Shown here: positions 42,740-54,391 of the stretch, one piece after another
How the letters are laid out: the number at the start of each line of letters is the position of its first letter
Position numbering within the stretch: the first letter of the stretch is position 1
Source: Azolla caroliniana
Taxonomy: Eukaryota; Polypodiophyta
DNA: 64,000 bases
Reading direction: 5' to 3'
Assembly: GCA_043228905.1 (NCBI GenBank)
Contig: JBHGNT010000008.1
Span: forward strand, 10,540,001 to 10,604,000
Notes under the pieces: model-generated
Seen by the model: the letters and a program-made list of their open reading frames with translations, nothing else
The model's database searches: none
What the model was told of the DNA's origin: nothing
Translations under genes and position numbers: made by a program

Positions 42740-45700
42740 ATGGCCTCAACATCCGGAACAGGAGTTGAAATCTGAAAGTTTGATGGGAAAATTTTTGCCT
42801 TGTGGAAGGAGATGATGCAAGATGTGTTGATCATTAGGAAACAAGTTGAAGATATTCGACATAGCGAAAAATCTGCCACGATGTCAGCCAAAGAGTGGAG
42901 ATCACTAGAAGAAATCGTGCGCTCCACCATCCGAATGCATTTGGACAAGAATGTCTATTTGAGCATGGCGAAGGAGACAACTACTTTCTCGTTACGGAAG
43001 AAGTTGCAAGCAGTGTACGAAAAGAAGTCATCCTCGTCGAAACTCATATTGATTTGACAACTGTTCAATATGAAGATGAGAGAGTCAAATCTTGCAACTT
43101 TCGATAGCCGTCCGATCCAAAATCTAGATGAGACGATCGGCCAATTCCTTACCGAGGACATTTGACAAAAATCGATGGGACTCACCATCAACGAATCGGC
43201 CGAAGCCCACCACTCGACTGAGATGATCGACCAACTGATTCAATTGAGAGAACAAGCTGACAAAACTGGTCGAAATCATAGTCAATCGAAAACGAGGGGA
43301 GATTGAAAACGATTGAAGTCGAGAACGAGTCGATCAGGCGAATTCTTCACCCGTTGTAGAAAAGCCGGTCACAATGTTTTCGACTGTTGGTCGATCAAGA
43401 GGAAAGACAGTGGTCGGAGATCCGAACGGAATCGAGGACGATCTAACTCAAATCACTCTCCAGTCGGCAACCACCTCAATGTTGTTGACACCCGATTGGG
43501 AGAAATCCTCTCCTAAGAGGACTCGATGATCGAAGAAGTCCTCTACAGTGCGCAAGACACGCACACGTGGTTGCTGGATTCCAACGCCACATTCCACGTG
43601 ACCCCGAACATCGAATGGTTTTCAAACTATTCAGCCGAAGCCAGCGGCACAATCCGACTCTGAACGGGCAGGAATGCATAATCATAGGGATCGGAGACGT
43701 CCCCATCCCATTGCCAAATGACAACATGATTACCTTGCACCAAGTTCGGCAAGTACCCGATCTGAAAGGAGTTTGGTCTCCATCAGCATGTTAGTTAAAG
43801 AAGAGTACCGAACGACTCTAAATGAGTCGGCATGGATGATCAGTCGAGGAAATCTGAGAATCAGAAGCAGGCACAATTACAACTTGTACCCAATGATGGT
43901 GATCAATCTAGAAGGGGTTGTGAATGTAGCCGAAAAGACCGACCCAAACTTATGGCATGGCCGACTCCGCCATATGTCTCAAGCCGGACTCGATCGACTA
44001 ATGGCAGTTGGTTACATCCCGAAACTTCAAGCAAAGACAGACTTCTGCGAGCATTATCGATATGGGAAACAGACCCGCAGTCCGCACTCTCTTCATTATG
44101 AAAGGGCATGTCAGCCCCTAGAGCTTGTGCACACAGAATATGTGGGCCGATGCCCAAAATATCTCTAGGTGGCTCCCGATACTTCATCATGTTCGTCGAT
44201 GATTGTACACAGAAGGTCTAGGCCTATTCGATTAGGTCGAAAGACGAAGCACTCGAGATCTTCGCTCGATGGTTAATTGAAACGGAAAACCGTTCTGGAC
44301 ACATAGTGAAGACACTCTGTTCCGACAATAGAGGCGAATATACCTCTTGAGCCTTCAAACAATACCTATTCGACAAAGGGATATGGAATCAAAAGACCGT
44401 TCCTTACACACCCATGCAAAATGGAGTGGTAGAACGGATCAACAGAACGATCCAAGAGAGGATGACGACAATGCTCCAACGAGCCGGAATAAACCTGGAC
44501 TTCTGGGCCGAATCATTGCAGATGATAGTTTACCTGATAAATCTATCGCTGTTGAAAGCAATCAGGCTCGAAGTTCCATAGGAACTATGGTTAGGCAAAC
44601 AACCAACCTACGAAAGGCTTCGAATTTTCGGTTGCGAAGCTTACACATTCATTCCCTGGGAGAAGAGGACCAAGTTGGCACCCCATGCAACAAAATCCAT
44701 ATTTCTCGATTATGGAACCGATAATGGGGATTTCGGCTATCACCTATGGGACCCGGAGAATCGGAAATTGATCTAAAGCAGTGACGTTATCTTCAATAAA
44801 GACTCTATCCTATCTGAGCTGAACCAACAAAATATAGTGGGCAAAAAGGTCTCGTTTGAAATCGATAGAGAAGTCATAGAAAGACCGACTAACCGGGCTG
44901 AATCAGAGATTTGACAAACAATCAAACTCGACCAAGCCGACAATACACATGCCGACTCTGAATCGGTAGGAGGTTCACTAGTTGAACTCAAAGACAAAAC
45001 TGAATCGACAAGAGTCGAAAAAGGCAATGTCGACAAGATGTGAGTCGGAAACAGAGTCGACTTGGCTGAGCCAACCAAGGCCAAAGTGGAAAACAGATCT
45101 GAGTCGGCTAAGTCTCTCCATCCTGAAGAAGGGGAGAATGCAGTGAAATCACCGAAATACTATCATAGGGGCGAGTCATCGGAAATGACTCCTGACATAA
45201 GTGGTTCAACAAATGTTGGTTGGCCGATACTGATGATCGAAGGATCCGAACTGATCATTAAGATAGTCAGGAGATTTGGACGAAATTGAAGGCTGACAAA
45301 GTTGTATCAACCGGGCCTTGATTAAGTCAACTACATGGATGTAGGTGAACCAAGCACATACGGAGAAGCTATAGCTGCAACCGATGCCGAAACATGGCTG
45401 CAAGCCATGAGATCCGAGATGGACTAGATCAAAGAGAACAATAGATGGGAGTTGGTCGAACTACCAGCACGAAGAAAGCCGCTACCTTGCAAATGGGTAT
45501 TCTGATACAAATATGTATCAGACTCAGAGAAGCCCAAGTACAAATCTCAGCTCGTTGCGAAGGGATTCAAACAGGAACATGGGGACGACTACGACGAGAT
45601 ATTCTCTCCAGTAGTCAAGATGACCACCCTTTGGCTCCTACTCGGGGTCATGGCGATAGAGGACCTAGAGCTTGAGCAACTCAACGTAAAGACGACATTC

Positions 45701-46933
45701 CTACCCGGAGACTTGGAAGAGGACATTTACATTTACCGGAAATGGGGGAGGAAAGTAATCTCATATGTTGATTGAAGAAAAGCCTTTACGGCTTAAACAA
45801 GCGCCGAGGATGTGGTACTAGAAGTTCGACTCACATCCAACAACTCGGCTACAACCAGTTTGAATCTGACCCATGTTTATACACTCAGCAATTGACCGAC
45901 AAGTCCCAGATTTATCTAATACTATATGTCGAAGACATGTTGATTGTAGGGAACAATCAAGCCGAAATTGGAAAGCTAAAGCGGAGCCTTCACGACAAGT
46001 TCACGATGAAGGAACTCGGACAAGCCCTACACATAGTGGGCATGGGAAGACGAAGACTCTCTAACTCTCCTAGTTTGACTACATCTGAAAGGTGGTGATG
46101 CACTTCAATATGGAGAACGTGAAGCCAACACCAACTCCGCTTCCAACGTCGATATGACTATTGGACAGAGACTCTCCTTTGACTGATAAGGAGAGAAAGC
46201 TTAGTGGAAAGATACCCTACGCATCAGTAGTAGAAAGTATCATTTATGCGATGGTGATCTTTCATATGCCGTGGGGGTCATTAGCTGGTACATGTCGAAT
46301 CCAGGACGGAAGCATTGGGAGGCCTTCAAACACATTTTCAAGTACCTAAAAGGAACCGACGATGCACAATTGACTTTTGGATCGACAAACTCGACTGAAA
46401 TCAAAGGCTACACTGACTCCAATTACGCCGGGAATTTAGATAATCGGAAGTCGACATCAGGCTACATTTTCACCTATGGTGGTGACGTTGTATCGTAGAG
46501 GTCAAAGCTCCTAGAGTGCGTGACCCTTTTTACCATAGAGGCCGAGTACATAGCAACGTCGGAGGCAGCGAAGGAAGCGATTTGGCTGCATTGACTAACT
46601 ACCAACTTTTCGGCTACAAGCCGAATTGATCGACAAGTGCTAACAATCTATTGTGACTCATAGACTGCAATACACCTTATTAACAACCCTATCTATCACG
46701 CGAAGACAAAGCATATTGAAGTGCGGTATCATCACATTCGGGAGCTGATAACCGAAAAGAAGTTCGAAGTCCGGAAGATCAACACCGAGGTGAACATCGC
46801 CGATTGCCTGATGAAGCCACTGCCATATCAACGCTTTGGAACATTGAGGACAAAGATGGGACTACGACAAGCGACCGAGGAAAAAAAAGCCGAACGAGGA
46901 CCAGAAGGGAAGTTGAAAAACCAACCCGAATAG
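42740..46933 (+). pseudogene. Copia F gag-pol, degraded
   Basis: ATG 42740 (MASTSGTGVEI) opens gag (DGKIFALWKEMMQDVL). A knuckle-like CRKAGHNVFDC is near 43,355; the first Cys is lost (TRCRKAGH). Protease reads WLLDSNATFHVTP (about 43,570; DSN where DSG is expected). Integrase: LWHGRLRHMSQAGLDRL and FCEHYRYGKQ (about 43,955-44,070), a core with SFMFVDDCT-like sequence near 44,190, and VYLINLSLLKAI-like sequence near 44,530. RT: KKSLYGLN (45,775) and catalytic YVED (about 45,925; YVDD expected). RNase H: GYTDSNYAGNLDNRKSTSGY (46,405 onward) and IEAEYIATSEAAKEA. An acidic/basic tail follows to 46,933. Many stops and frameshifts. Confidence 0.88.
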
Positions 46934-47351
46934 ACTCAAGAAAAGAACGAAATCGACACGTTCGGAAACACAAGAGGCGGAAGAAGACGTATTGAGCACG
47001 GATAATGATGGGAAAGGAGACAATCGAGAGGTGAACTAACTCGGATATAGATCAAGGATCCAGCGATGAGCACATGAGTAGAAACGAGCTAGCTACGAAA
47101 AATCGACACAAGGCCGAAATTGAGAATCGCACATAAGCCGATTTTAACAATCAGACAGATTCGAATGAAGGACGATTTGAACACGTTCATTCAACCAACT
47201 CAAACCAGCCAAACCTTGAGGTTAGTCGAATCAGGCTACACATCGACTTCACCTTCGCCAACTCGACTTTATGCGGATTGACGTGTAATATAAATTTAGA
47301 TTAATTTTGTGATCTAGGTTTACGAGGGAGTAGACCCGTTATGGGGGAGTT
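46934..47351 (+). other. 3' untranslated region and polypurine tract of copia F
   Basis: About 400 bp without a reading frame, ending in ATGGGGGAGTT (47341-47351) right before the 3' LTR. Confidence 0.65.
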
Positions 47352-47639
47352 TGTTGGCATAACGAGCCAACTCCTTCCACTTTGTATCCTAGTGTGAACA
47401 CGCCCAAAGAGTTAGGGCTTAATATATAAGCTACGACCTAACATTGTTAATATAGCTTGACTTGATCATTCTTGGATACATTGAGTCTCTGAGAGTGAAA
47501 GAGTGGAAATAGGGAAAGCTTCCATTTGAGCTTGAACTATGTGTATGGTTCAATCATATCCTTTGTCACATTCTCTATGTTGTTTGCTGTGCACATTCAC
47601 CGACAGGTTCTCACTTGCTTTCACGCATTATTTCCCACA
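47352..47639 (+). repeat. 3' LTR of copia F (288 bp)
   Basis: It matches 42368-42639; the extra length is a small insertion around GGATACATTGAGTCTCTG (about 47,483). Confidence 0.92.
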
Positions 47640-47760
47640 TGTTAATCTGCTTTGTAATTCTCATATCATTGTAATTATTCTCCACTTCTTGGTAATATAT
47701 ACATCCATCTTGAGAACTTCAATTTCCTATCTATACCTATCTTGTGTCTCTCTTCTATCC

Positions 47761-47800
<40 letters not shown>

Positions 47801-47844
47801 CCTTAATCTATTCCATTGCATAGAATCACACTTAATTCCTTACA

Positions 47845-48499
47845 TGGTATCAGAATGATTTGGTAGCTTGATCTAGCCCATCCTCGTGTGTTGTGTCTAC
47901 GTCGATGACTCAAAGAAATCCAGCTCATTGCTATCGTAGTGTTGCTACATAGCTCATGTCCAAGAGAGAAGAAGAAGGAAGAAATCTACATCGATCACCA
48001 TGACTACTCAAATGGGTAGCTCTCTTCCCACCCAGAAGTTGGACCGAAACAACTTTGCATCTTGGGAGTACAAGATTCAGCAATACATTATCAGTCAAGT
48101 TTATTGGAGCTACATCAATGGATCACAAGAAAATAAACCCGACCCAAAGGACGTCGACTAAAAATGGGAGCAAGCGGCAAGCTGAGTAATGTATTGCTTG
48201 GCAACACATGTCCATGACCACATGCTTGGCTACATTCAAGAAGCCAAGACGCCGAAAGAATCTTGGGAGAATCTCAAGAAGATATTTTCCGCCAATACGA
48301 CGACATGAAAGCTTCAACTTGGCCAAGAATTGAACAATATCCAACAAAGGGATATATGTCCATCACAAGCTACATCTTGAAGATGAAGGACCATTGTGAC
48401 TCACTCGGCTCAATAAGAGTCAATGTGGAGGATGATGAGATGGTGCAAATATGCCTAGGTGGGCTCACACCACGGTTCGACGTCATGAGAACCGTCACT
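47845..48499 (+). pseudogene. Primer site and gag N-terminal half of copia G
   Basis: TGGTATCAGAATG (47845-47857) resembles the copia primer site. The ATG near 48000 starts gag (MTTQMGSSLPTQKLDRNN, FASWEYKIQQYI), with stops after KDVD and AAS. It continues EAKTPKESWENLKKIF, SITSYILKMKDHCDSLGSI and LGGLTPRFDVMRTV, typical UBN2-type gag. The frame is cut at TLA by gypsy H (TSD CTAGC, 48500-48504) and resumes at 54,392. Confidence 0.85.
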
Positions 48500-48504
48500 C
48501 TAGC

Positions 48505-48912
48505 TATCAGGGCCAAAGTTAGGAACGAGTTTTAAAATGAAGAAGAGAATGAGAAGCGAAAGATATGAGAGAGATAAGAAGAATTTGATAATGTATTAAC
48601 AACGAGAGCAATGTTTACAAGAATATGCCGAAGACTGGCGTTGAACCAGAATGGTTCATCAATAATCAAATACATGTTTATATAGCATGGTTTGGATACA
48701 TGCATGCTCGCCACCTCATAGGCACGCATGATCGCCACTTGGCATTCATGCAAGCATGCCCCTTGGCAATCATGCGTTATCCTATGCAAGGTGGCGACAT
48801 TTCAATAATATTATTATATGATGTATCCTAATGGGTGGGGTTGTATGATTCCTTTGAGGAGGTCATGGTTCGAATCACCGTAAAGCTTATTGGGTTTTGT
48901 ATACACATGACA
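48505..48912 (-). repeat. 3' LTR of gypsy H (408 bp)
   Basis: It shares its start (GGGCCAAAGTT.GGAACGAG) and end (TACACATGACA) with the right LTR. It contains GGTTCGAATCACC (about 48,870), a tRNA-B-box-like sequence with an upstream AATGGGTGGGG. Confidence 0.88.
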
Positions 48913-48929
48913 CCATCCCCCTCCTTTGA

Positions 48930-51900
48930 CGAAGAGTTCCACGAGTCGTAATGCATGAATTCGAACTTGGCTTATCTGGATATTGGCGATGAAATTCAGC
49001 CACCAAGTCAGAGGCATTATCAAGGTTCTCAGTTGGTTCCTATGTACGATCATTTGGTGTATATCATAACCAATCCACGAGATAATAAAGCTTTTTACGT
49101 ATTATCGTGGAGTCCAAAATAGCTTTGACTTCAAATTCTGGGCCATCAACAAGTTGAACTGGAGGTGGGGGTAGAACAACCCGATTTGGAATGGAACTAC
49201 CAATGTAGGGTTCCAACAATGAGACATGAAACGCCGGATGTAGATGCATCTGTGGAGGTAGATCAAGGCGGAATGCAACATTATTAATCTGATTGGAGAT
49301 AATAAATGGACCAAGTTGTTGATAACCCAACTTGTCACAAGGTCTAGTAGTCTTCACATTACGTCGTAGTAACCATACACAATCCCCAATTCGAAACTTT
49401 GGTTCCTTTGGTGAAGAGTCGAGACAGTGACGATCTGCAGCTTTTTTGTGTGTGGCTTGAGCAGTTTGCAAATGTTGAGAAAGTGCAACATGCACGTCTT
49501 GGAGTTGACGCAGACGATCTTCAATAGCAGGATTTTTCGAGAGTTTTGGATGTGCCATCATTGTCCAACGAGGATGATATCCTATATTTGTAGAAAATGG
49601 AGTATACCCTGTTGAGGAATGAACTGAATTATTGTATGCAAACTCTGAAAAGTGCAAAAAATCCACCCAATCATCCTGTTGGTAATTGATGAAACACCGA
49701 ATATATTGCTCTAATGTTTGATTCGTCCGCTCGGTTTGACCGTCATTTTGTGGATGATAGTTTGACGAAAGTTTACAAGAGATTTTGAGCATCTCAAGCA
49801 AGTGTTTCCAAAATTTTGAGATGAATTGTGGGCAACGATCACTAATGATGTCATTTGGAAGACCGTGAAGCCGAAATACTTCTTTCATAATGATGTCTAC
49901 AGTTTCTTTATTGTTGATGGTTTTCGTGCATGGAAGAAAATGTGCCATCTTTGTGAATCGATTTACTATAGTGAGAATAGCATCGAAACTCTTCGAAATT
50001 GGAAGATCTGTAATAAAATCCATCGAGATGGATTTCCATGGACCAATTGGAACTGGCAATGGTTGTAATAACCCATATGGTCGATGTCGTGGAATCTTTT
50101 ACCTACAACACACGTCACAACTACAAACATAATCTTCAACAAAATCTCGAAGGTGAGGCCACCAATAGTTTCGAGAAACTAGCTCCAAAGTTTTGTGGAT
50201 TCCAAAGTGCTCGGCCATTGGGTTGTCGCGACAATATTGCATTACTTGAAGTTGAGACGAACCATTTGGGACATACAAAAGAGTGTTGCGAAAATGTAAA
50301 CCATTATCCCATTTAAACTGGTTATAATCTTTATGAGGATTCTTGGAGCTTGAAGAAGAAGCACGATCTGAAATTATATGATTCAATATATCTTGAGCAA
50401 ATTCATCAGAAATGGTATCTATTCGTATTGAATCAAGAAGGCTTGAATCTTCAAATGCTTGAGAGGCATTAATAGTTAATAGTCGTAACCGATTAGGCCC
50501 CAACATGATTTGTTTTTGATGATCAAATGTGGGCTCTCCTGGTTGTGGAGCCAAAGAAGATCGCCATGAGAGAGCATCTATCTACCTTTCCTTGTTGTAC
50601 TCCTGGGCGATATGTGATGACGAAGTCAAAACGTGTTAGAAACTGTGCCCAACAAGCTTGGTGGCGACTCAAGACTCTAGCACTTTGAAAGTATGTGAGG
50701 TTTTTATGATCATTGTAAATAATAATTTGGTGGGGAGAACCTTCTAAGAAATGTCTCCATTGTTCAAACGAGTCTATAATGGATAGAAGCTCTTTGTCAT
50801 GAATCTCGTAATTGATCTCTGCGGTTTCGAATTTGCGTGAATGGAAAGCAATTGGATGTAGCTTCCCATCATCTCCTATCTGTGACAAGATACTTCCTAG
50901 TGCAAAATCAAACGCATCCGCCTCGATGATAAATGGTTTTTCTAGGTCAGCATGAAGTAGAATTGGAGCAGACGTGAATGCTCTCTTTAGGCTTTCAAAA
51001 GCTTTGGTTGCACTAGAACTCCATGTGAATGACTTGTTCTTTCGTGTAAGCTCTGTGAGAGGCATCACAATGTTTGAATAATTCTTGATAAATTTGCAGT
51101 AAAAATTCACAAATCCTAAGAAACATTGAACATCACGCACTGAACAAAGTGGTTGCTAGTTTAGAACTGTCTGAACCTTAGATGGATCCATATATATACC
51201 TTGTTGTGAAACCACATACCCCAAAAACTCCATGTGGTTTTGATCAAAGCTACATTTCTCAAGTTTGGCATAGAGCCCATATTCTCGTAAGTGTTGGAAG
51301 ACTTGGCAGATATGTATGTCCTGCTCTTCTTGAGTTTTCGAGTAGATCAAGATGTCATCAAGATATAATATGGTGAATGAATCCAAAAAATCGCGGAAAA
51401 TATCATTCACCATGTGTTGAAAAACCGTAGGCGCATTCGTGAGACCAAAAGGCATAACCGTGTACTCGAAATGTCCGTATCGAGTACGGAATGTTGTCTT
51501 CCATTCATCTCTTGGACGTATCCAAACAAGGTTATATGCACCTCGAAGATCTAGATTCGTGAAAACTTTCGCTCCACTAAGACGCTCTAGTAAACTCGAA
51601 ATCAAGGGTAGAGCATATCTATTTCGAACTGTGATTTTGTTTAGACCTCGATAGTCCACGACCAGTCGTAGAGATCCATCTTTCTTCTTGACAAAGAAGA
51701 TGGGTGCACCAACAGGGCTTTTAGAATGTCGAATGAATCCATTTGCTAAGTGCTCGTCTATATATTCTCGAAGGGCCTTGAGTTCGGAAGGTGATAGATT
51801 ATATATTGGGCCCCATGGTGGCTCTTTCCTAGGTTGTAGATCGATAGGACAATCCAAAGGACGATGGTCTGGGAGAGAACTAGCTTTAGCTTTGTTGAAG

Positions 51901-52516
51901 ATGTCTTCAAAATCCAAGTACTTGGTAGGGAGGGGAGTACCTGCCCCTTGTGAGCTAGAGGATGGGTTTGCTATTACTGCAAAGACCATTTCATTTGTTT
52001 GCCCGTCTTCTTGTAATTTTTGTAGAGAGATAAGCGAGATTTGGTGAGGTTTTGAATCTTGGTTGGTAGAAACAAGGCAGCTGGATTCAGGTTTCTGCTA
52101 GAAATCATTGATTGTTCGATTTCTCTAGTCAATTTCAGGATTATGAAGTTCAAACCAAGGATAACTGGATGCTTAGGGCTACTAATTATATTGAAGGAAA
52201 TCATACAAGCAAAGCTACCAAGAACTACTCGAATTGGCTTAGATTCTTCAACTATATTCCCGGATGAAATAGGGCAACCATCAATGACTACAACAAATGC
52301 AGGGCAAGGGAGGTTTTTCAATAGGATTTTCTCGAATAAAGCAAATTCTTTGTCCATAAAACAAGAGTTTGCTCCTAAATCTAAGAGAGCAAAGACAAGA
52401 ACTCGATGACACCTAGAAGTGCTAAGCTCAACTTGTGTTGAAAAAACTCTGCTAACATGATTCGATGAAATGGAATCACTACTTGGGGTTGACTTTACGT
52501 ATTCAGGATTGTCCAA
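48930..52516 (-). pseudogene. pol of gypsy H with C-terminal chromodomain
   Basis: Read leftwards: protease (FALLDLGANSCFMDKEFA, about 52,400; DLG where DSG is normal); RT (KKKDGSLRLVVDYRGLNKIT, about 51,660; MPFGLTNAPTVFQ; catalytic YLDD at about 51,360); RNase H (FIIEADAFDFALGSILSQ, about 50,940; YEIHDKELLSII); integrase zinc part (HKTLELVSRNYWWP, CSCDVCCR, about 50,120); integrase core (SMDFITDLP, about 50,020; SDRCPQFISKFW; PQNDGQTERTNQTLEQ); C-terminal KLGYQQLGPFII; and a chromodomain (EFEVKAILDS, LYYLVDWL, then TPNDRT.EPTENL) to about 48,950, with two stops. Frame changes separate protease, RT and integrase. Confidence 0.9.
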
Positions 52517-52689
52517 CCAAATGGCTCCGATTTTGGTTGGACTTATTCGTTTAATATCTCACCAAGTTGACACAAGACTTCAAAACTATTGGACTGACCA
52601 TGGCATGTGGGACTACTAGGGCTAGACGATCTAACTAGAGAATTGAAATGAAGATTCTTGCTAATACTTACTTGATTTACTTATCGTTT

Positions 52690-53678
52690 TGGCCTATGTG
52701 GGCATGTGATCGCGATGTGTCCTGGACCACCACAATACAAACATAGACGGTTTGCTCGACGTCTTTATTCTTAGCTTTAGGTAAAGGCCCTCAACGACAT
52801 GTTACATCGATCTCCATTGGACTTCGACCACCTGATGGAATCATGTGTGAAGTTTGGGTAGTGCTCGTAGGTGTTGAGGCTACTACCGAAGCATATGTTT
52901 GATCCGTTCTTGGTTGTGACATTAATTGACGCTCTGAACGTAGCTCGAATAAGCGGTTGTCACATCGCACTGCATGACTTATCGCTTCTGTTAGTGATCT
53001 TGGATCTTCATGAAAAGTTAATAGCAAATCCTTTACATCATTTCTTAGTCCATAGCTAAATTGATCCATTAAGGCTTCTTCATCCCACAGAATATCACAA
53101 GCTAGGAGGCGGAAATTTGTGGCATAGGCAGAGGTAGGATGGTCCCCTTGACGCAATCTTCGAATCTTGTTAATCGTTGTTCTAACACTATCAGTGTCTC
53201 CAAAGTTTTCTTGAAATTCTCTAATAAAACCTTCGAAGTCTTGGAGAAGAGGAGACTTCTTTTCTAGCAGTGGTGCAAACCACGCTAATGTAGTTCCTGT
53301 TAAGAGTGTCCCAACTAGTCCAACTTGAGTTGCATCAGTCGGATACCTATTAGGGTGCATATGAATTACTAGTCGTACTTGGTTTAGAAACCCTCGAAAC
53401 TATGATCGATTACCATCGAATTTCCCAGGAAAACAAATCTTTGGTTCTTTGGGAGAGGTTTGTTGCATTGAAGCTTGTTGATGAAGAGACCGCAATGTTG
53501 TTTCGAGTTGCAATACATGTGTCGATAACTCATCATATTGTTGTGCCTTTTTTATGCTTACTTGTTGCAAATCTCCAAGCAATCGTTGATTCTCTTGTTC
53601 TAATGCCACAAACTTATTTGTGAGATGCTCTAGTTCAGAGATGACGCGAACATACTCTTGCTTGCTAACTGACTCCAT
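52690..53678 (-). pseudogene. gag of gypsy H (Sushi/Tcn1-like)
   Basis: From the ATG near 53,678 (MESVSKQEYVRVISELEHL): a coiled-coil-like N-terminus (heptads LEHLTNKFVALEQENQRLL), then PKICFPGKFDGNRS, a stop, FRGFLNQVRLVI, TGTTLAWFAPLLEK, FEGFIREFQENFGD and a CCHC knuckle LCLYCGGPGHIAITCPHR (about 52,750-52,695). The capsid pattern FDG..FRGFLNQ is that of Sushi-class chromoviruses. Two stops (about 53,401 and 52,791) break it. Confidence 0.85.
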
Positions 53679-53796
53679 GGAGAGGATAACGTTTGGCAAG
53701 ATTCTCAAGGAGTAGGAAGGAAGGAAAAGAGAGAGAAAGAGACAGAGAGTGAAAGAGACAAAGAAAGAGAGAAGGGAGGAAGATTCTGGTTCAAAC

Positions 53797-54391
53797 TGTT
53801 AGGGCCAAAGTTCGGAACGAGTTTTAAAATGAAGAAGAGAATGAGAAGCGAAAGATATGAGAGAGATAAGAAGAATTTGATAATGTATTAACAACGAGAG
53901 CAATGTATACAAGAATATGCTGAAGATTGGCGTTGAACCAGAATGGTTCATCAATAGTCAAATACATGTTTATATAGCATGGTTTGGATACATGCATGCT
54001 CGCTACCTCATAGGCATGCATGATCGCCACTTGGCATACATGCAAGCATGCCCCTTGGCAATCATGCGTTATCCTATGCAAGGTGGCGACATTTCAATAA
54101 TATTATTATATGTATTTCCTATTGATATAATAGAATTTATTATTTAATATGTACAGTATGATGTATCCTAATGGATGGGGTTGTATGCTTCCTAGTCAAC
54201 CACTTTTTTTTACGATCCGCTTCTTCCCCAAACTACAAGTGATAAAGAGAACATAGATGTCGCCGTCGAAGCAGCCCAAGCTATACTAACTGGATCCGTG
54301 ATTGTGATTCCTATCTTTCCGACTATCCCAAAAATTACTTTTGATCGATTATCTACGAGTCTACGCATGGATATCCCACATACACATGACA
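53797..54391 (-). repeat. 5' LTR of gypsy H (595 bp) with non-homologous interior
   Basis: 53797-54195 matches the 3' LTR apart from a 47-bp AT-rich insertion near 54,113. About 54,196-54,375 has no counterpart in the 3' LTR. The final TACACATGACA matches again. Confidence 0.8.

Larger units (their letters stand above)
42368..47639 (+). mobile_element. Ty1/copia retrotransposon F inserted in the LTR of G
   Basis: LTRs 42368-42639 (272 bp) and 47352-47639 (288 bp), both TGTTGGCATAACGAGCC...TTTCCCACA, enclose a complete but decayed gag-pol. The flanking 5-mers (GGTAA and TGTTA) do not match cleanly, so the target duplication is mutated or my borders are off by a base or two. Confidence 0.9.
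42117..47844 (+). repeat. 5' LTR of copia G, interrupted by copia F
   Basis: The left piece is 42117-42367 and the right piece 47640-47844 (CTTACA before the primer site), about 450 bp when joined. The right piece contains a CA microsatellite (about 47,767-47,800). Confidence 0.8.
48505..54391 (-). mobile_element. Ty3/gypsy chromovirus H inserted in gag of copia G
   Basis: Minus-strand. The TSD is CTAGC (48500-48504 and 54392-54396). LTRs are 53797-54391 (5') and 48505-48912 (3'). Polypurine tract AAAGGAGGGGGA (minus strand) lies next to the 3' LTR. The internal order is gag, protease, RT, RNase H, integrase, chromodomain. The gag resembles Sushi/Tcn1-type chromoviruses. No tRNA primer site was recognised next to the 5' LTR. 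A few stops and frameshifts. Confidence 0.92.

Noticed and set aside
42363-47644. Clean target duplication for copia F
   Set aside because: The flanking bases GGTAA and TGTTA differ at too many positions to be claimed as a duplication.
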